A stretch of DNA of 64,000 nt from the NCBI GenBank assembly GCA_030267565.1, contig BRXU01000045.1, positions 260,501 through 324,500 on the forward strand. The letters are read 5' to 3'. This DNA comes from Pleodorina starrii (taxonomy: Eukaryota; Chlorophyta; Chlorophyceae; Chlamydomonadales; Volvocaceae). Position 1 is the stretch's first letter. The number at the start of each line of letters is the position of its first letter. Below, one piece after another: positions 22,701 through 35,200 of the stretch. The notes under the pieces were generated by a model. That model was not told the origin of the DNA and did no database searches. It worked only from the letters and a program-made list of their open reading frames with translations. The position numbers and the translations under genes are program-made.

Positions 22701-24170
22701 GTGCCAGCGTAACAAACCACAGTCCGGTAAGACCCCCGGGCAGCTGCAAGCGTTGCCGATTCCGGCCAACCCCTGGGACAGTGTCTCTTTGGACTTTGTG
22801 GTCTCGCTCCCCAAAACTGAAGGGGGATACGACGCTATCGCGGTTTTTGTTGACCGGCTGACTAAGATGGCGCACCTGGATCCCACGACCACTGCCTGTA
22901 CTGCTGAGCAAGCCGCACGCCTGTTTTTCGATAACGTAGTGCGCTTGCATGGCGTTCCCAAGGATATTGTATCCGACCGTGACACTAGATTCACGAGTAA
23001 GTTTTGGGGCGCGCTGTCTGATCTGCTGGGTGTCAAGTTACGCATGTCCACGGCTTATCATCCTCAAACTGACGGGCAAACTGAGCGGACGAACCGCACC
23101 CTGGGGGATATGCTGCGTAACTATGCGGGTCAAGAGCCTACTACCTGGGATACCCATCTGTCTGCCGCTGAGTTCGCACTGAACAATGCTGTGAATCGTA
23201 GCACGGGACGGAGCCCCTTCTTTCTGAACTACGGTTTCCACCCTGCGTTGCCCATCTGGCGCGAACTTGACGTGAACGTCCCTGCCGCTAAGCATTTCGC
23301 CCAGTCCTTTGTGACCCGGCTGACAGAAGCGAAAGCGAGCATGGAAGCGGCGCAACAACGGGCTGCTGAATACTACAACCGCAACAAGAAGGACGTCAAG
23401 AGCCTACTACCTGGGATACCCATCTGTCTGCCGCTGAGTTCGCACTGAACAATGCTGTGAATCGTAGCACGGGACGGAGCCCCTTCTTTCTGAACTACGG
23501 TTTCCACCCTGCGTTGCCCATCTGGCGCGAACTTGACGTGAACGTCCCTGCCGCTAAGCATTTCGCCCAGTCCTTTGTGACCCGGCTGACAGAAGCGAAA
23601 GCGAGCATGGAAGCGGCGCAACAACGGGCTGCTGAATACTACAACCGCAACAAGAAGGACGTGTCCTTCGCGCCTGAGCAGCTGGTGATGCTCAGCACGA
23701 AGAACCTTCGCAAGCTGGCGAAGGGTCCTCGTAAGCTGCTGCCGCGGTGGGTTGGTCCGTTTCCTGTCGTACGCATGGTTGGTCAGAATGCTGCTGAGCT
23801 TCGCCTGCCGTCTGATATGCGCGTCCACCCGACGTTCCACGTGTCCCTTCTGCGACCGTACCGGTCACGGGCAGCCGACGCGGAACCTGTGTCGATTGTG
23901 GATCCTGAACCTGAACCTGTTGCCTGGCTGTCTGAAACGAAACCTCTCTGGTCCGTTGAGCGCGTGCTGGACTACCGTTGCCGCCGCGTCCGGTCTGGGA
24001 AATCGTTTCGCAATGTGCACGAATGGCTGGTCAAATGGGCTGGCTACTCGTCTGAGCACAACAGCTGGGAACCTGCGAAACACTTTACCCCTGATCTGAA
24101 GCCTGAGCTTGAGGCTGTGCGCCTCCAAGCTAAGCGTGCAGCAGGGACGCTGCCGCCTGAAGGGGGATAG
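19735..24170 (+). pseudogene. pol: gypsy-1 pol: protease, RT, RNase H, integrase, chromodomain
   Basis: The frame is open directly after the gag TGA at 19732. An N-terminal region of unknown role (ending in [11 protein letters not shown]) precedes an aspartic protease (VDSGASHDF, about 20383). Next come reverse transcriptase with YLDDILIYS (about 21464), RNase H ([11 protein letters not shown], about 21922), an integrase zinc region (H-x4-H...CDLCQRN, 22573-22720) and the catalytic core with its three acidic residues (about 22790, 22975 and 23084). A 266-bp tandem duplication (23131-23396 repeated at 23397-23662) ends the frame at 23448. The rest of integrase and the chromodomain (VERVLDY...WLVKWAGYSS..NSWEP, about 23955-24085) continue from 23457 in another frame to the stop at 24170. 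The C-terminal chromodomain places it among chromoviruses. Confidence 0.9.
23131..23662 (+). repeat. 266-bp tandem duplication inside integrase
   Basis: Bases 23131-23396 are repeated exactly, as far as I can see, at 23397-23662. The period is 266, which is not a multiple of three, so the integrase frame is broken. GT at the junctions is a 2-bp microhomology. Confidence 0.9.
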
Positions 24171-24171
24171 T

Positions 24172-24552
24172 TGTTGTATCACGCATCTGGCGTGTTCTGG
24201 ACTTAGGAATATTCTGCTGAATTCCTATACATCTGGCTGTTACCTTTCTGTCATTAACTGTCAACTGAATACGTCCCGTCTGACTGGGGTCGTAATCGGT
24301 TATCTGCTGGGTCTGTAACGCTGTGTTACAGACGGGAACTGTATCTGCTGTGTACAGTTGAGGACAACTGGTCCTTGGCAGCTGTTCTGTCTGTTCCGAT
24401 TGGAGTTACTCTGGAGATACTGGCTGCGGTTCGGGTCGCTGTGACCGCCGTACGCTACAACCGCTCACCTCGTGCTCTTAAGCACTCTGCATTTCTCTAA
24501 TCGGCAGTTCTGACTGCCCCCATGCAGTTGGACATTTCTAAAGCTTACAACA
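24172..24552 (+). repeat. gypsy-1 3' LTR
   Basis: It is 381 bp, with no difference from the 5' LTR that I could find, and is followed by the CCTTG target duplication. Confidence 0.95.
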
Positions 24553-24990
24553 CCTTGCATGGATGCATGTGTTGATAATAATCATAGCGTGGTATAGAGC
24601 AAGGTTCGTCATATCTGGACCCCGTACGAGACGGAACCTGCAATAAACACTGACTGTCGCCCGTCTTCCTATCAACCCACGCCTTCCACAACTCTACGGC
24701 GCGACCAAATTCCGGGATCGCCGCAGGCCCTTCTTGTAAACATTTGTGAAAAGATAGAATGGTAGGCGTGTCGCAAGACAAATTTGTATGCCGTACTTCA
24801 TGTAACCCAATTTCAAGGAGGGAACTTCACCTGAACACATGCATCATGACTTGTCGAATGATATATAATCATATGGCGAGGACATGCACGCACGCCCCCA
24901 CGCTTGGAAGTGTAACCTCCGTCCATGCATGCCCAGCGGAGCACCTAGCTATCTTGGGGAATCAAATAAATATCGGCGGAAATGTATTCG
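24553..24990. other. Flank of gypsy-1; remnant of the duplicated gene C locus
   Basis: No gene is confirmed. Around 24835-24900 the sequence parallels 40085-40145 (ATCATGACT...GACATGCACGC..CCCCC), so it belongs to the G/C duplicated locus. A minus-strand frame (24781-24553) with the string GRAVELWKAWVDRKTGDSQC is open up to the LTR and looks protein-like, but I do not recognise it. Confidence 0.35.
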
Positions 24991-24999
24991 GAGCGATTT

Positions 25000-25345
25000 G
25001 TATTGGCAAGTATTCGCCATAGTGGAGGCTTGACAACTTTAACATTAGGACAGGGAATTTCCGGCTAGCAGAGCTGTGGTGTGCGTGTTCGCGGGAAGAA
25101 TGTTCGCAATGCAAATATAGTTGGTTGCCGAAACGACGATTCATTTCACGCCGTCATGCCAGAATCCCATGATGAGGAACGATGTATCTTCTGCTGATAT
25201 TGATTAGAGGCCGAGAAGCGTTAATTTGACCTCGGCCTCGGTCCATGGAGACTGCAAAACTGGCTCACTATAATAAAATTACCATGCAATAAAGAATGTA
25301 ATATATTGCTTATATCGCGTTTCCGCTGGCCGAGATTCTGCACTT
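25000..25345. repeat. Dispersed repeat R1, copy 3 (partial)
   Basis: This matches R1 from GTGGAGGCTTGA through TTCGCAATGCAAATATAG and GACCTCGGCCTCGGTCCATGG to CCGAGATTCTGCACTTGG. It contains the uninterrupted target site that dates the element at 12333. Confidence 0.7.
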
Positions 25346-25394
25346 GGTCGCTCGTACGTTACATCAGACATCAAGTGGGCACCACGTAGCTAGC

Positions 25395-25685
25395 TGTTGT
25401 ATCACGCCCACTTGTGGTGGTAGTGAAAACTACCGGTTAGTGATTGAGAGAGGGTAAAGATACCCGACGAAGGAAGACGTACGTACGTACGTACGCAGAG
25501 GGTAAATATACCCGACGTAAGGAAGACGTACGTACGTACGTAGAAAGCAAGCCGCAGATCCTGGCCAAAGTAGCGTAAGCACGCAAAGTGGCCAAAATAT
25601 GTAACAAGTGTTACACAGAATAATCACCAACCGACGAATTCCAACCCAAATGGGTCTACCAGTGGCAAGTGCCACGACTACGACA
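25395..25685 (-). repeat. gypsy-3 3' LTR
   Basis: It is 291 bp and contains a tandem doubling (GGGTAAAGATACCCGACG-type unit at about 25449 and 25499) absent from the other LTR. Confidence 0.7.
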
Positions 25686-25689
25686 AGTC

Positions 25690-27462
25690 GTCGTTCCTCC
25701 TTGGTCTTGGAGTAGATAAGGATGTCGTCCAGGTAGCATTCACGACAAATTTGTCGATGAAAGGTCTGAACATGCGGCCAAACCAAAACTGAGGACTCGA
25801 AGTGACCGAGAGGAGTACGGAAAGCCGTCTTAGGGATGTCAGACTCAGAAATGCGAATCTGGTTGTTACCCTGCTACAGGTCAATCGAGGAAAAATAAGA
25901 CGCACCCTTAAGCCGGTCAAGCATGTCGTCGACGCGCGGCAAGGGATAGCGGTTCTTAACATACCGTCACCGAGTTCAGCCCACGGTAATCAATGCACAT
26001 GCGCAGAGTACCGTCCTTCTTGCCCACGAAAAGGATCGGAGCAGAGTAAGGCGAAGTGCTAGGTCGAACCATCCCTTTTGCGAGCAAGTCAGTCACCTGC
26101 CGCTTTATTTACCTCATCAAGCTCGAGAGGGCTGAGGCGGTACATTGGACGCGAGACAGGCTGCGCGCCAGGCACCAAGGGAAACGTGTGGTCGACCGGC
26201 CGAACCGGTGGAAGGCCAGGAATCTCCCGGAAAACATCAGAGTATTCCTCCAGAAGGGCAGAGACGTCAGAGTCCTGCGAGGGATCTTGCGCGACAGCAT
26301 CGTTAAGACGCACAGAAGGCCGCACAAGCAAAGCATGGGCACCCTTCCGTAGCAAGCGCATGGCGGCCTTGCGGCCGACAGGCTCGGGAGAGGCGTGCGC
26401 GCAGAGAGCAGCAGCAGCAAAGTTGACACGCGGAAGGGCATCAACTTACCGCAGGCTCACCCTCCCGCGAGGCCGGAAGCCACGGCACAACGCAAGCGGA
26501 AGGCCCCTTAGAGAGGCGCAACGTGCGCGCCGCGTAATCTAGCGAAGCCGCATGCTCACGAAGGGTGGAAGAACCCAAAATGAAAGAGGCCGCGTCCGTA
26601 AGGGACGGCAGCACGTAAGGCTCAACAGAGAACCGGAAAGACCCCAGGGAAACGCGAAGAGAGGCGCGCCCTAGGATCGACTGCTTGGCCCCATCCGCGA
26701 GAGACACATGTGACCACTCACTGGACTGAAGCGGAAGGCCGAGCTGTCGGACGAGCTCCGCGCTCACCAAGTCGTGGGTTGCGCCGGAATCCACCAAGGC
26801 GGGGAAGGCGCGGCCTGCGGTGCTCAGAGAAACAACGAAGGGGCAAAGAAGACCCAGCAGACACAGCGATGCCAGAAGAAGCTGCAACAAGCACCGAAGT
26901 GTACGGCGGCGAAGTCTGCACGGCGGTGTACGGCAGGGGCTCGTCGTACCAAACGTCGATTGAGTACGGGAGGGCGGCGAGCTCCACCGTACGGCCGGGA
27001 AGGTCCACGCCGTTGAACAACACTGAACCGGAGGGGAAAGAGTGAACCCGACGCATACATACCTGACAGCAACCTGGAAGCCCGTCGCGCGAGGGAAGCT
27101 GGCAAGAGAGAGCCGGCGGCGGTATCAGGGCGCCGTGTTTTGCGTGCGCGGTAGTGCTTCATCATGCGATGCAGATGCGACAAAGAGGCGGGGAGCATCA
27201 GACTCGTGTGGCCGTCAAGCGGAACGGAGGTAAGGGACCGACCACGAGGCGCCAAAAGGTTACACTCGGAGTCGAAACCTGCCTTCACGCACCACCGTGG
27301 CGTCGAACGAGAAGCGACTGCCCACCGCAGTCTCAATTAATGTCCGCAAGTTCAGCCGGGCGCAGCGCACGCACACCCGGACGCAACGGCCCCGACCACG
27401 AAGACGGTATAGGAGGCCCAGCAGGCGAGTCCCCTACCACGCACACCAACCTGGGCAGCCCC
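25690..27462 (-). pseudogene. pol: gypsy-3 protease-RT remnant
   Basis: Pieces in several frames match gypsy-1 pol in order: the pre-protease region with DVWYDEP (about 26950), protease VDSGATHDLVS, a Pro-rich entry to reverse transcriptase ([20 protein letters not shown], about 26190), fingers/palm fragments, and [14 protein letters not shown] next to the 3' LTR. Everything downstream is missing. It cannot encode an active enzyme. Confidence 0.75.
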
Positions 27463-28320
27463 CTAGTTGCCGTTGCCGGGGAAACGGAAGGGGCAGTTGT
27501 CGTACCGGTGGTCGGGCGACAACGTCTCGCAACAGAAGCAGATCCCCGATGCCTTTTCCGCCCTTGCGCGCGCCGGCATGACCCGCATGCGGCCGTGCGT
27601 GACCGGAGTCCCGAACTGATCCACGGAGCGAGTGGGCAAGGTCGGGTCGCGACGGCCGGCACCATCGGCCGGGCCCTGGGCCGCACCGTCAAACCGGCCC
27701 TCCTGGCCCCGGCCCTGCCCCCTGCCCTGCCCCCTGCCCTGGCCACAGCCTTGGCCACCGTTCCCGCGTCCGCCACGTGCGCCCGGACCACCGCGGCCGC
27801 CCCGCGCCCCCGCGCCGCGCCCGTTGCCGCCAGCGGCCGCAGCGCCGCCGTTGAAAGCGGCGGCAGCCGCAGCACCGGGCGGACCCTCACAGTGCGCGCG
27901 CTTGGGCGACGGGTCGTCCTCGGAGGCCGGGTCCTCCATCTCGATCTCGTCCGACCTCCTTGGTGGCACCGAAAAGGCGCGCGACGCCGGCGGCTGCGAG
28001 GGTCCCGCAGCGGCCGGGTCGGCCAGTGAAGCGACCGGAACGACGGCGGCGGTGTCGTCGTTGAGGCCGGCGGCGCGAAGGGCAGCCGCAGCGTCCTCAG
28101 CGCGCGCCAAGGCCGCCGACGCGGGGAGCCCAGCCTCGGTGGTCTGCGTAGCCTTGTTAGCGCGGTAAGGACCCGCCGGTACTTCCTCCTGGACAGTATC
28201 GGAGCGCTGCGCGCCCGCGAGAAGTGGCACGCGCTCCGGGCCGTTGCTCACGGCCGACTACTCAAGGGCGCGAACCAGCGAGTCCACGTCCATACCGCCA
28301 GCGCTGCTCGAAGACGCCAT
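27463..28320 (-). pseudogene. gag: gypsy-3 gag remnant
   Basis: The ATG at 28320 opens a frame (MASSSSAGGMDVDSLVRALE) stopped by TAG 60 bp later. The same frame then continues from 28257 through a Gly/Arg-rich region to a knuckle CX2CX6HX4C (CFCCETLSPDHRYDNC) and a TAG at 27465-27463. That TAG lies at the same place as the TGA ending gypsy-1 gag; both are followed by G-A-A-Q coding (GGGCTGCCCAG in both). The capsid core is shortened relative to gypsy-1. Confidence 0.7.
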
Positions 28321-28388
28321 CCTAATGCGTGTTAGGTTTGAGATGTTTGGTGCGGAAGCTAACGAGACCGAGTGGCCTCGATACCATT

Positions 28389-28649
28389 TGTTGTATCACG
28401 CCCACTTGTGGTGGTAGTGAAAACTACCGGTTAGTGATTTTGAGAGGGTAAAGATACCCGACGAAGGAAGACGTACGTACGTCCCTAACCCTAACCTAAC
28501 CCGTAGGATGCCACAGATCCTGGCCAACGTAGCGTAAGCACGCAAAGTGGCCAAAATATGTAACAAGTGTTACACAGAATCGAATAATCACCAACCGACG
28601 AATTCCAACCCAAATGGGTCTACCAGTGGGAAGTGCCACGACTACGACA
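28389..28649 (-). repeat. gypsy-3 5' LTR
   Basis: It is 261 bp, co-linear with the 3' LTR, and carries CCCTAACCCTAACCTAACCC in place of the partner's ACGTACGT expansion. Confidence 0.7.
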
Positions 28650-28659
28650 AGTCGTCGTA

Positions 28660-29299
28660 ATCCCAGGTGTCTGCGTCCGGAACACAGCACCACCCTTAGC
28701 CAGTGCTAGGGTAAAATACAAGGTAATACATACAACAGGAGAGGTACAACAGTAGCAGTCCTTCCCTCGATCGTGCCGTTTCGTCTCCAAGCGGAGAACG
28801 GCTGAGATGTTTGTTTTCCATTGAACCGCCATGCATGCCTCGATCGAATGAGCTGCGCACACATTGAGATGCCGCAAGAAAATAATCACCCAGCCATCAT
28901 GTTGGGCAAGGATGGAGTTTTATAAGTAAGAAACGCGTCCTTGCTTCGTTCGATGATGCATACATGTGTACCGCGAAGGTTGTTATCTATCGACTTGCTT
29001 GCTTGTACCAGTCGAGCGGTGGGCAAATCAGAATGCCCGTTGTTGACACCCTCGCAAGTGTCCACATATTTTTAGCACGCACGACGCCCGCAGTGCCTCT
29101 ATGTCCGTTCACGCTTAGGGCGCCTCCAACCCCCCGCCCCATCGACGGTGCCGTGCCTCATGCATCAACCCAGGCAGGATTACCCTCAACGCCTAACATA
29201 CCCTCAACTCACATATATATGATCCGCAGGGTTATCCTCGCGGGTTTCGTATACATCCTACGAACGCCATATATAGGAAGGTCGCTCGATCGATCGACT
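28660..29299 (+). other. Upstream region of the large extracellular-protein gene
   Basis: There is no other gene. The stretch probably holds the promoter and 5' leader of the gene starting at 29300. ACATATATATGATCC at 29212 and CGCCATATATAGG at 29268 are possible TATA-like sites, neither decisive. Confidence 0.3.
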
Positions 29300-32200
29300 A
29301 TGTTTGTTGCGCGCGGCCGACTACTCTGCATGCGCCACCCCAACCTCCACAAGTGCCGGTCGCTGTTGGAGCTTCTGCTGGCACTACTTGTGCTGTGTCT
29401 TGCCTCGGCGCCCCCGGCAGCGGTGTATGTAAGCGCCCAAGGTGCGTTTGGAAAGCAAAGAGACCGCCGTCGCGTCCGTGAGGAGCGAATGGCGTCTAAT
29501 GGTCATCAATTGGCGTGGGGCTGATTGCTTGATTGGTCGGGTAGGTCGCCCATCCAGGCACGAAGTGCGTACCTGTACCGACGCTGAGCCCGGCGGGCTG
29601 CGCGATCGAAGGAACCATGTAAGCAACGCATCCGATTGGATCTGAAATTTGTAAGGAACCATAGTATCGATGTCAGTAGTCCACCGCATCTATCAAGATT
29701 TGTCATTTCTTGATAGATACGTAGCCGCTAGTAAAATGAAGACGTGTTATCCTCGCTCGGTCACCTCACCATCAGCTGCTGCGTGCTTCTGATGATGACA
29801 GCAGTTAGTCCCTCGCAAGCACTCCTCATTATCATACATGCGCGCGCGCGGTTGATTGGATGGGTCGACCGACTATTCGCGACCGGCGGCCGCATGCAAC
29901 CGCAGCAAGCAATCGTTGCTGCGTGTATATCGATGTACGCGCTGGAAAGCAAGTGTCTGACGCCGGAACGAAGCCCAACAATAGTCCCTGCACGCATGCT
30001 GAGGGGCTGCACGCCGGCGGGCATATGCGCCGGCACAACGTTTCAAACTAGCCGTGCGTGCCTGACATGCATGTTATTACGTATAGCAAGGGGAGCGAAT
30101 TATCCAATAGACATGAGCTCTAGACATGCACCACGCGGCCCCGGCGGGTGGCCCAAGTGCATGCGTGCGTGGAACTTTTGAGTGGTTGACAAAACGCATT
30201 TTTTTGTGGGTGGCCGGGTGGGGGGAGAGCGAGGAAGAGCGGGGGCTCCGGATAGATTCTTAAACGACGGGTCGGTAGAGCTAACGGGCCATACATCCAG
30301 CAGCTGTCCTGCACTGTTTTTTACTCATACATACCTACTCCCGAATACATCGCATGCGCAACGAGCAATCGATGATGTTACAATTACCGGTGCGGTGGTG
30401 AAATGTTTGTAGGGTCGCCCAACACAACGCCGCCCCCAAGACCCCCGCCCCCCACACCGCCGCCCCCCTCATCATCCCTCCCCCTGAACCTCACAAACCA
30501 GACTGTGTACAGCTCGTCAGTGCTCAACAACAACCGGAATCAATTCGGTCCCCTGCTGGCCGTCGACGGCATCATCCCCGCCGCAAACGGCAGCACGTTT
30601 GCCAGCGGTGCCTTCGACCCCGCTCCCTGGTTCAGCATTGATTTTGGGGAGCTGGTCACAGTCCACCGGATTGTGTACTACAACCGAAGAGACTGTTGTG
30701 GGGATGTCGTCAAGGGCCTTACGATGCGTTTGGGCGGATCTAGCATCGCAAACGCACCTTTTAGCCCTCATGAGTACAACTCGCCAATCCACACTGTTCC
30801 CAGCAGCAGCACCGGAGCTGTGACGACCGTAACCCTATCCCCGCCTCGACCAGGCCGCTTCCTCAGCCTACATGTGGCAAGCTTTGCAACACTCTACATC
30901 GCGGAACTGCAAGTGTACGGCATGCCCGCAGGTGCGCAATCACGCAAATGAACAAGCAAGCAAGGGCACGCACGCATGTTTGGGTTCGATGCTGTATGTG
31001 CGTATCAGTCAAAGATCGATTGGGCCAATGAAAATCCCGATATATCAGAGCAAAGATGGATGGATGGCGGCGACACGAGTACCAAAATAAAGCACCGTAT
31101 CAATGTATGGCGCCGTAAAAGCCATACATTTGTGAGCTCTGAACTGCGACACAGAAGGGATACGTAGAGCTAGCGCAGCCCCTAAATGGCGTGTGTATAT
31201 ATCGGCCGTATATTACGTACTTGGCGCTTTCAGCGCCTGAGACCCACGCATCTATTTTCGGACGACCGGCTGCTGCTGCTGCTGCTCCTGATGCATCATA
31301 TCAGCACACACGCAAGGAAACGTTTACCACAAGCGCGCGCGGCCCCCACATCAATGCCGCATATATATACATGTTACATGTGTAAATGTTTCCTTGTTTC
31401 GGAAAAAAAAGTCTCCTTTATATTCATTGGCTGTCACCGCGCTCGTGATGCATGTGTGTCAGCTAGTCATCCGTTCAACCTTTGCAATACCTCTGGCATG
31501 CTTTCTTATTATGCATGTACAGTTATATTATGCTGCTGCCCCGTTTCATATTTCCGCTGCTATGTATGTTGCTGTTGCCCACGCATGTATGTGCGCGCGC
31601 CACCCAGCCTGCACCCTTCAGCTGCAATACGGCGTGACGTACGGCAACGACGCGTCCGCCCTGGCCACCTCGACCCAGCCCGACGAGGGTGCTTGCTGCC
31701 TGGCCTGTTACGTCAGCTCCTCCTGCCTCTACTGGGACTGGGAGCGCAGCACCGGCATCTGCCGCCTCAAGGGTGACCAGGGCTTCTCCATCCCGGAGGG
31801 GCAGCAGATCCCGGGCTTTTGGCGGAACACGGGCCGAGTGGCTGGAGGGAAGCGGGGTGAGCAACAGCTAGCCAGCAGGCACGCATGAACGCATGCGGGC
31901 GGCCTCATTTCTTATTAGACATTTCCTTGCTTGACCCGGCCTGAGGTGAGAGCGAGCTCTATCTCGCCTTCTGTTTTCAAGATACGTAGGAGCGGAAGGG
32001 CGGGCGGAAAGGCGGGCGGAAAGGCGAGATGAACCCAAATAAAGGAGCAAGCGGGTCGGAACCAGCTGCAGGCCATCCTATCCATGCAGGCAAGCATGCA
32101 CCTGCTGAAAACGAAACAGCCGGTTCCTTCCACGCAGCAGCTGAACCGACAGATAACGAACAAAGGGATGCCGACAGTCTCCATATCAATTGGAACTAAC

Positions 32201-35200
32201 GAACGAAGCTGCTGGGAAAGCTGGTGGAGCCCACATCACACGGCCCATACATGACATCTATCTGCCGGCGGGTTCAAAATTTGCCAAGCTAGCTGTTGTG
32301 ACTACCACAGCATTGCTGCAGGCGACCGACCTCCGTCAGGATAGATGGGAACCGGTAATAATGGGAGCGGCTGTAGTCGGTTATTATCGGCATAACTGCA
32401 GCAGTTCGTTGATAATTTAGACATACTCAAAAATCATGCATGTATGTATGTCCGCAACCGAGTCGATAGTAAGGTTGCTTGCAGCAATACATGGCATTAT
32501 ATACAAGCACAGCAAACAAACCGCACCTCCAAACACGCAAGATGCATGCTAGCTGTTCGTTTGCGTTGGCGCGACGTACGTACGGCGATTTCCGCCGCCG
32601 CACCGTGCGTACTACTGTCCTAATATATATTCGAGCTAGTTGCAAGCAGGGCGGATCCCAACAACCAAGACCGTACCCAAAATTATTTGTCCTGCTGTGC
32701 GCTCTGTGTACTACACATATAATTAGTAATAATCTGAATGCACCCGCCCGCCCTTTGCTTGCCTGAACTTACTCCCAATTTATTTCATGCATGCGTGCAT
32801 GCAGCGGTCAGTTTTTTTTACACCGCAACGCGTTACACTAATCACACGGATGTCGACCCCGGCGGCGCATTCTTGATCTGGTCGTCACCATCTATATACA
32901 CTGGACCCCAGTCGATAAACATGTGGACATTCTTTTCCAAGTCCTTCCACACACCCCATCCCATCACAAACGCCACCCTTTACATAACAGCCGACGACAG
33001 TGCTGTATTATGGCTAAATGGGGTATCTACGGGGTTACGCGTTGACAACCAGGACAGTGTTGCAGCACCGCTCAACTTGCAGGCGGGCACAAATTTGCTG
33101 GTTCTTCGGGTGTCGAATCAGAATGGAGTAGCGTTCGTACGGTGCACGTTGTACGCCCCCAACAGCACCACAGAACCTCTGATTTGGACTGATCACACAT
33201 GGGCCTGGACCGAAAACACGGTACCTTCGCCTCCGCCGCAGCCGCCCAGTCCGTTACCGCCATCCCCGCTCCCGCCCAGCCCACCCCCATCACCACCTCC
33301 TCCCAGCCCTCCACCGTCCCCGCTCCCACCCAGCCCACCCTCATTACCACCTCCTCCCAGCCCCCCACCGTCCCCGCTCCCACCCAGCCCACCCCCATCA
33401 CCACCTCCTCCCAGCCCCCCACCATCCCCACGCCCACCCAGCCCACCCCCATCCCCACCTCCTCCCAGCCCTCCACCGTCCCCGATTCCACCCAGCCCAC
33501 CCCCATCACCACCTCCTCCCAGCCCTCCACCGTCCCCGCTGCCACCCAGCCCACCCCCATCCCCACCTCCTCCCAGCCCTCCACCGTCACCGCTCCCACC
33601 CAGCCCACCCCCATCACCACCTCCTCCCAGCCCCCCACCATCCCCACGCCCACCAAGCCCACCCCCATCCCCACCTCCTCCCAGCCCTCCACCGTCACCG
33701 CTCCCACCCAGCCCACCCCCATCACCACCTCCTCCCAGCCCCCCACCGCCATCCCCACGCCCACCCAGCCCACCCCCATCCCCACCTCCTCCCAGCCCTC
33801 CACCGTCACAGCTCCCACCCAGCCCACCCCCATCACCACCTCCTCCCAGCCCCCCACCATCCCCACGCCCACCCAGCCCACCCCCATCCCCACCTCCTCC
33901 CAGCCCTCCACCGTCACCGCTCCCACCCATCCCACCCCCATCTCCACCTCCTCCCAGCCCTCCACCGTCCCCGCTCCCACCCAGCCCACCCCCATCACCA
34001 CCTCCTCCCAGCCCTCCACCGTCACCGCTCCCACCCAGCCCACCCCCATCCCCACCTCCTCCCAGCCCTCCACCGTCCCCGCTCCCACCCAGCCCACCCC
34101 CATCCCCACCTCCTCCCAGCCCTCCACCGTCCCCGATTCCACCCAGCCCACCCCCATCACCACCTCCTCCCAGCCCTCCACCGTCCCCGCTGCCACCGAG
34201 CCCCCCACCGTCCCCGCTCCCACCCAGCCCTCCACCGTCCCCGCTTCCACCCAGCCCACCCCCATCACCACCTCCTCCCAGCCCCCCACCGTCCCCGCTC
34301 CCACCCAGCCCACCCCCATCCCCACCTCCTCCCAGCCCTCCACCGTCCCCGCTCCCTCCCAGCCCACCCCCATCCCCACCTCCTCCCAGCCCTCCACCGT
34401 CCCCGCTTCCACCCAGCCCACCCCCATCACCACCTCCTCCCAGCCCCCCACCGTCCCCGCTCCCACCCAGCCCACCCCCATCACCACCTCCTCCCAGCCC
34501 CCCACCGTCCCCGCCCCCCCCCCGCCCCCCCACAGCCCCACCTCCTCCCCGCCCCCCCCCGTCCCCGCTCCCACCCAGCCCACCCCCCTCACCCCCTCCA
34601 CCCAGCCCCCCACCGTCCCCGCTCCCACCCAGCCCACCCCCATCCCCACCTCCTCCCAGCCCTCCACCGTCCCCGCTGCCACCGAGCCCCCCACCGTCCC
34701 CGCTCCCACCCAGCCCTCCACCGTCCCCGCTTCCACCCAGCCCACCCTCATTACCACCTCCTCCCAGCCCCCCAACGTCCCCGCTGCCACCCAGCCCACC
34801 CCTATCCCCACCTCCTCCCAGCCCCCCCCCGTCCCCGCTCCCCCCCAGCCCTCCACCGTCCCCGCTTCCACCCAGCCCACCCTCATTACCCCCTCCTCCC
34901 AGCCCCCCATCGTCCCCGCTTCCACCCAGCCCACCCCTATCCCCACCTCCTCCCAGCCCTCCACCGTCCCCCCTGCCACCCAGCCCCCCACCGTCCCCGC
35001 TCCAACCCAGCCCACCCCCATCACCACCTCCTCCCAGCCCTCCACCGTCACCGCTGCCACCCAGCCCACCCCCATTACGACCTCCTCCCAGCCCCCCACC
35101 ATCCCCACGCCCACCCATCCCACCCCCATCCCCACCTCCTCCCAGCCCTCCACCGTCCCCACGCCCACCCAGCCAGCCTCCATCACCACTTCCTCCCAGC

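Larger units (their letters stand above)
17481..24552 (+). mobile_element. gypsy-1: near-complete chromodomain Ty3/gypsy retrotransposon
   Basis: Two 381-bp LTRs, identical by eye (17481-17861 and 24172-24552), begin TGTTGTA and end TACAACA. A 5-bp target duplication CCTTG flanks the element (17476-17480 and 24553-24557). A primer-binding site starting TGGTATCGAG lies at 17865. A purine tract (GAAGGGGGATAG) precedes the 3' LTR. The interior has gag, an in-frame TGA, then protease, reverse transcriptase, RNase H, integrase and chromodomain. Identical LTRs mean recent insertion, yet gag has a frame change and integrase a 266-bp tandem duplication, so this copy is probably non-autonomous as it stands. 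Confidence 0.95.
25395..28649 (-). mobile_element. gypsy-3: internally deleted relative of gypsy-1
   Basis: In the minus (sense) direction the 5' LTR is 28649-28389 and the 3' LTR 25685-25395. Both end ...GCGTGATACAACA like gypsy-1. The primer-binding site after the 5' LTR is AATGGTATCGAGGCC. The coding part has gag (28320-27463), a linker, protease (VDSGATHDL, about 26765) and the first part of reverse transcriptase up to YLDDILIYS (about 25730). It then joins directly to the LTR: RNase H, integrase and chromodomain are deleted. Frames are broken several times. The left LTR is longer because a segment with GACGTACGTACGTACG is doubled. No target duplication is visible, and the 9 bp AGTCGTCGT follow both LTR copies. 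Confidence 0.8.

Noticed and set aside
24553..24781. Protein-like minus-strand frame next to the gypsy-1 3' LTR
   Set aside because: It stays open into the LTR and resembles no family I know; the sequence on the other side of gypsy-1 does not continue it convincingly.
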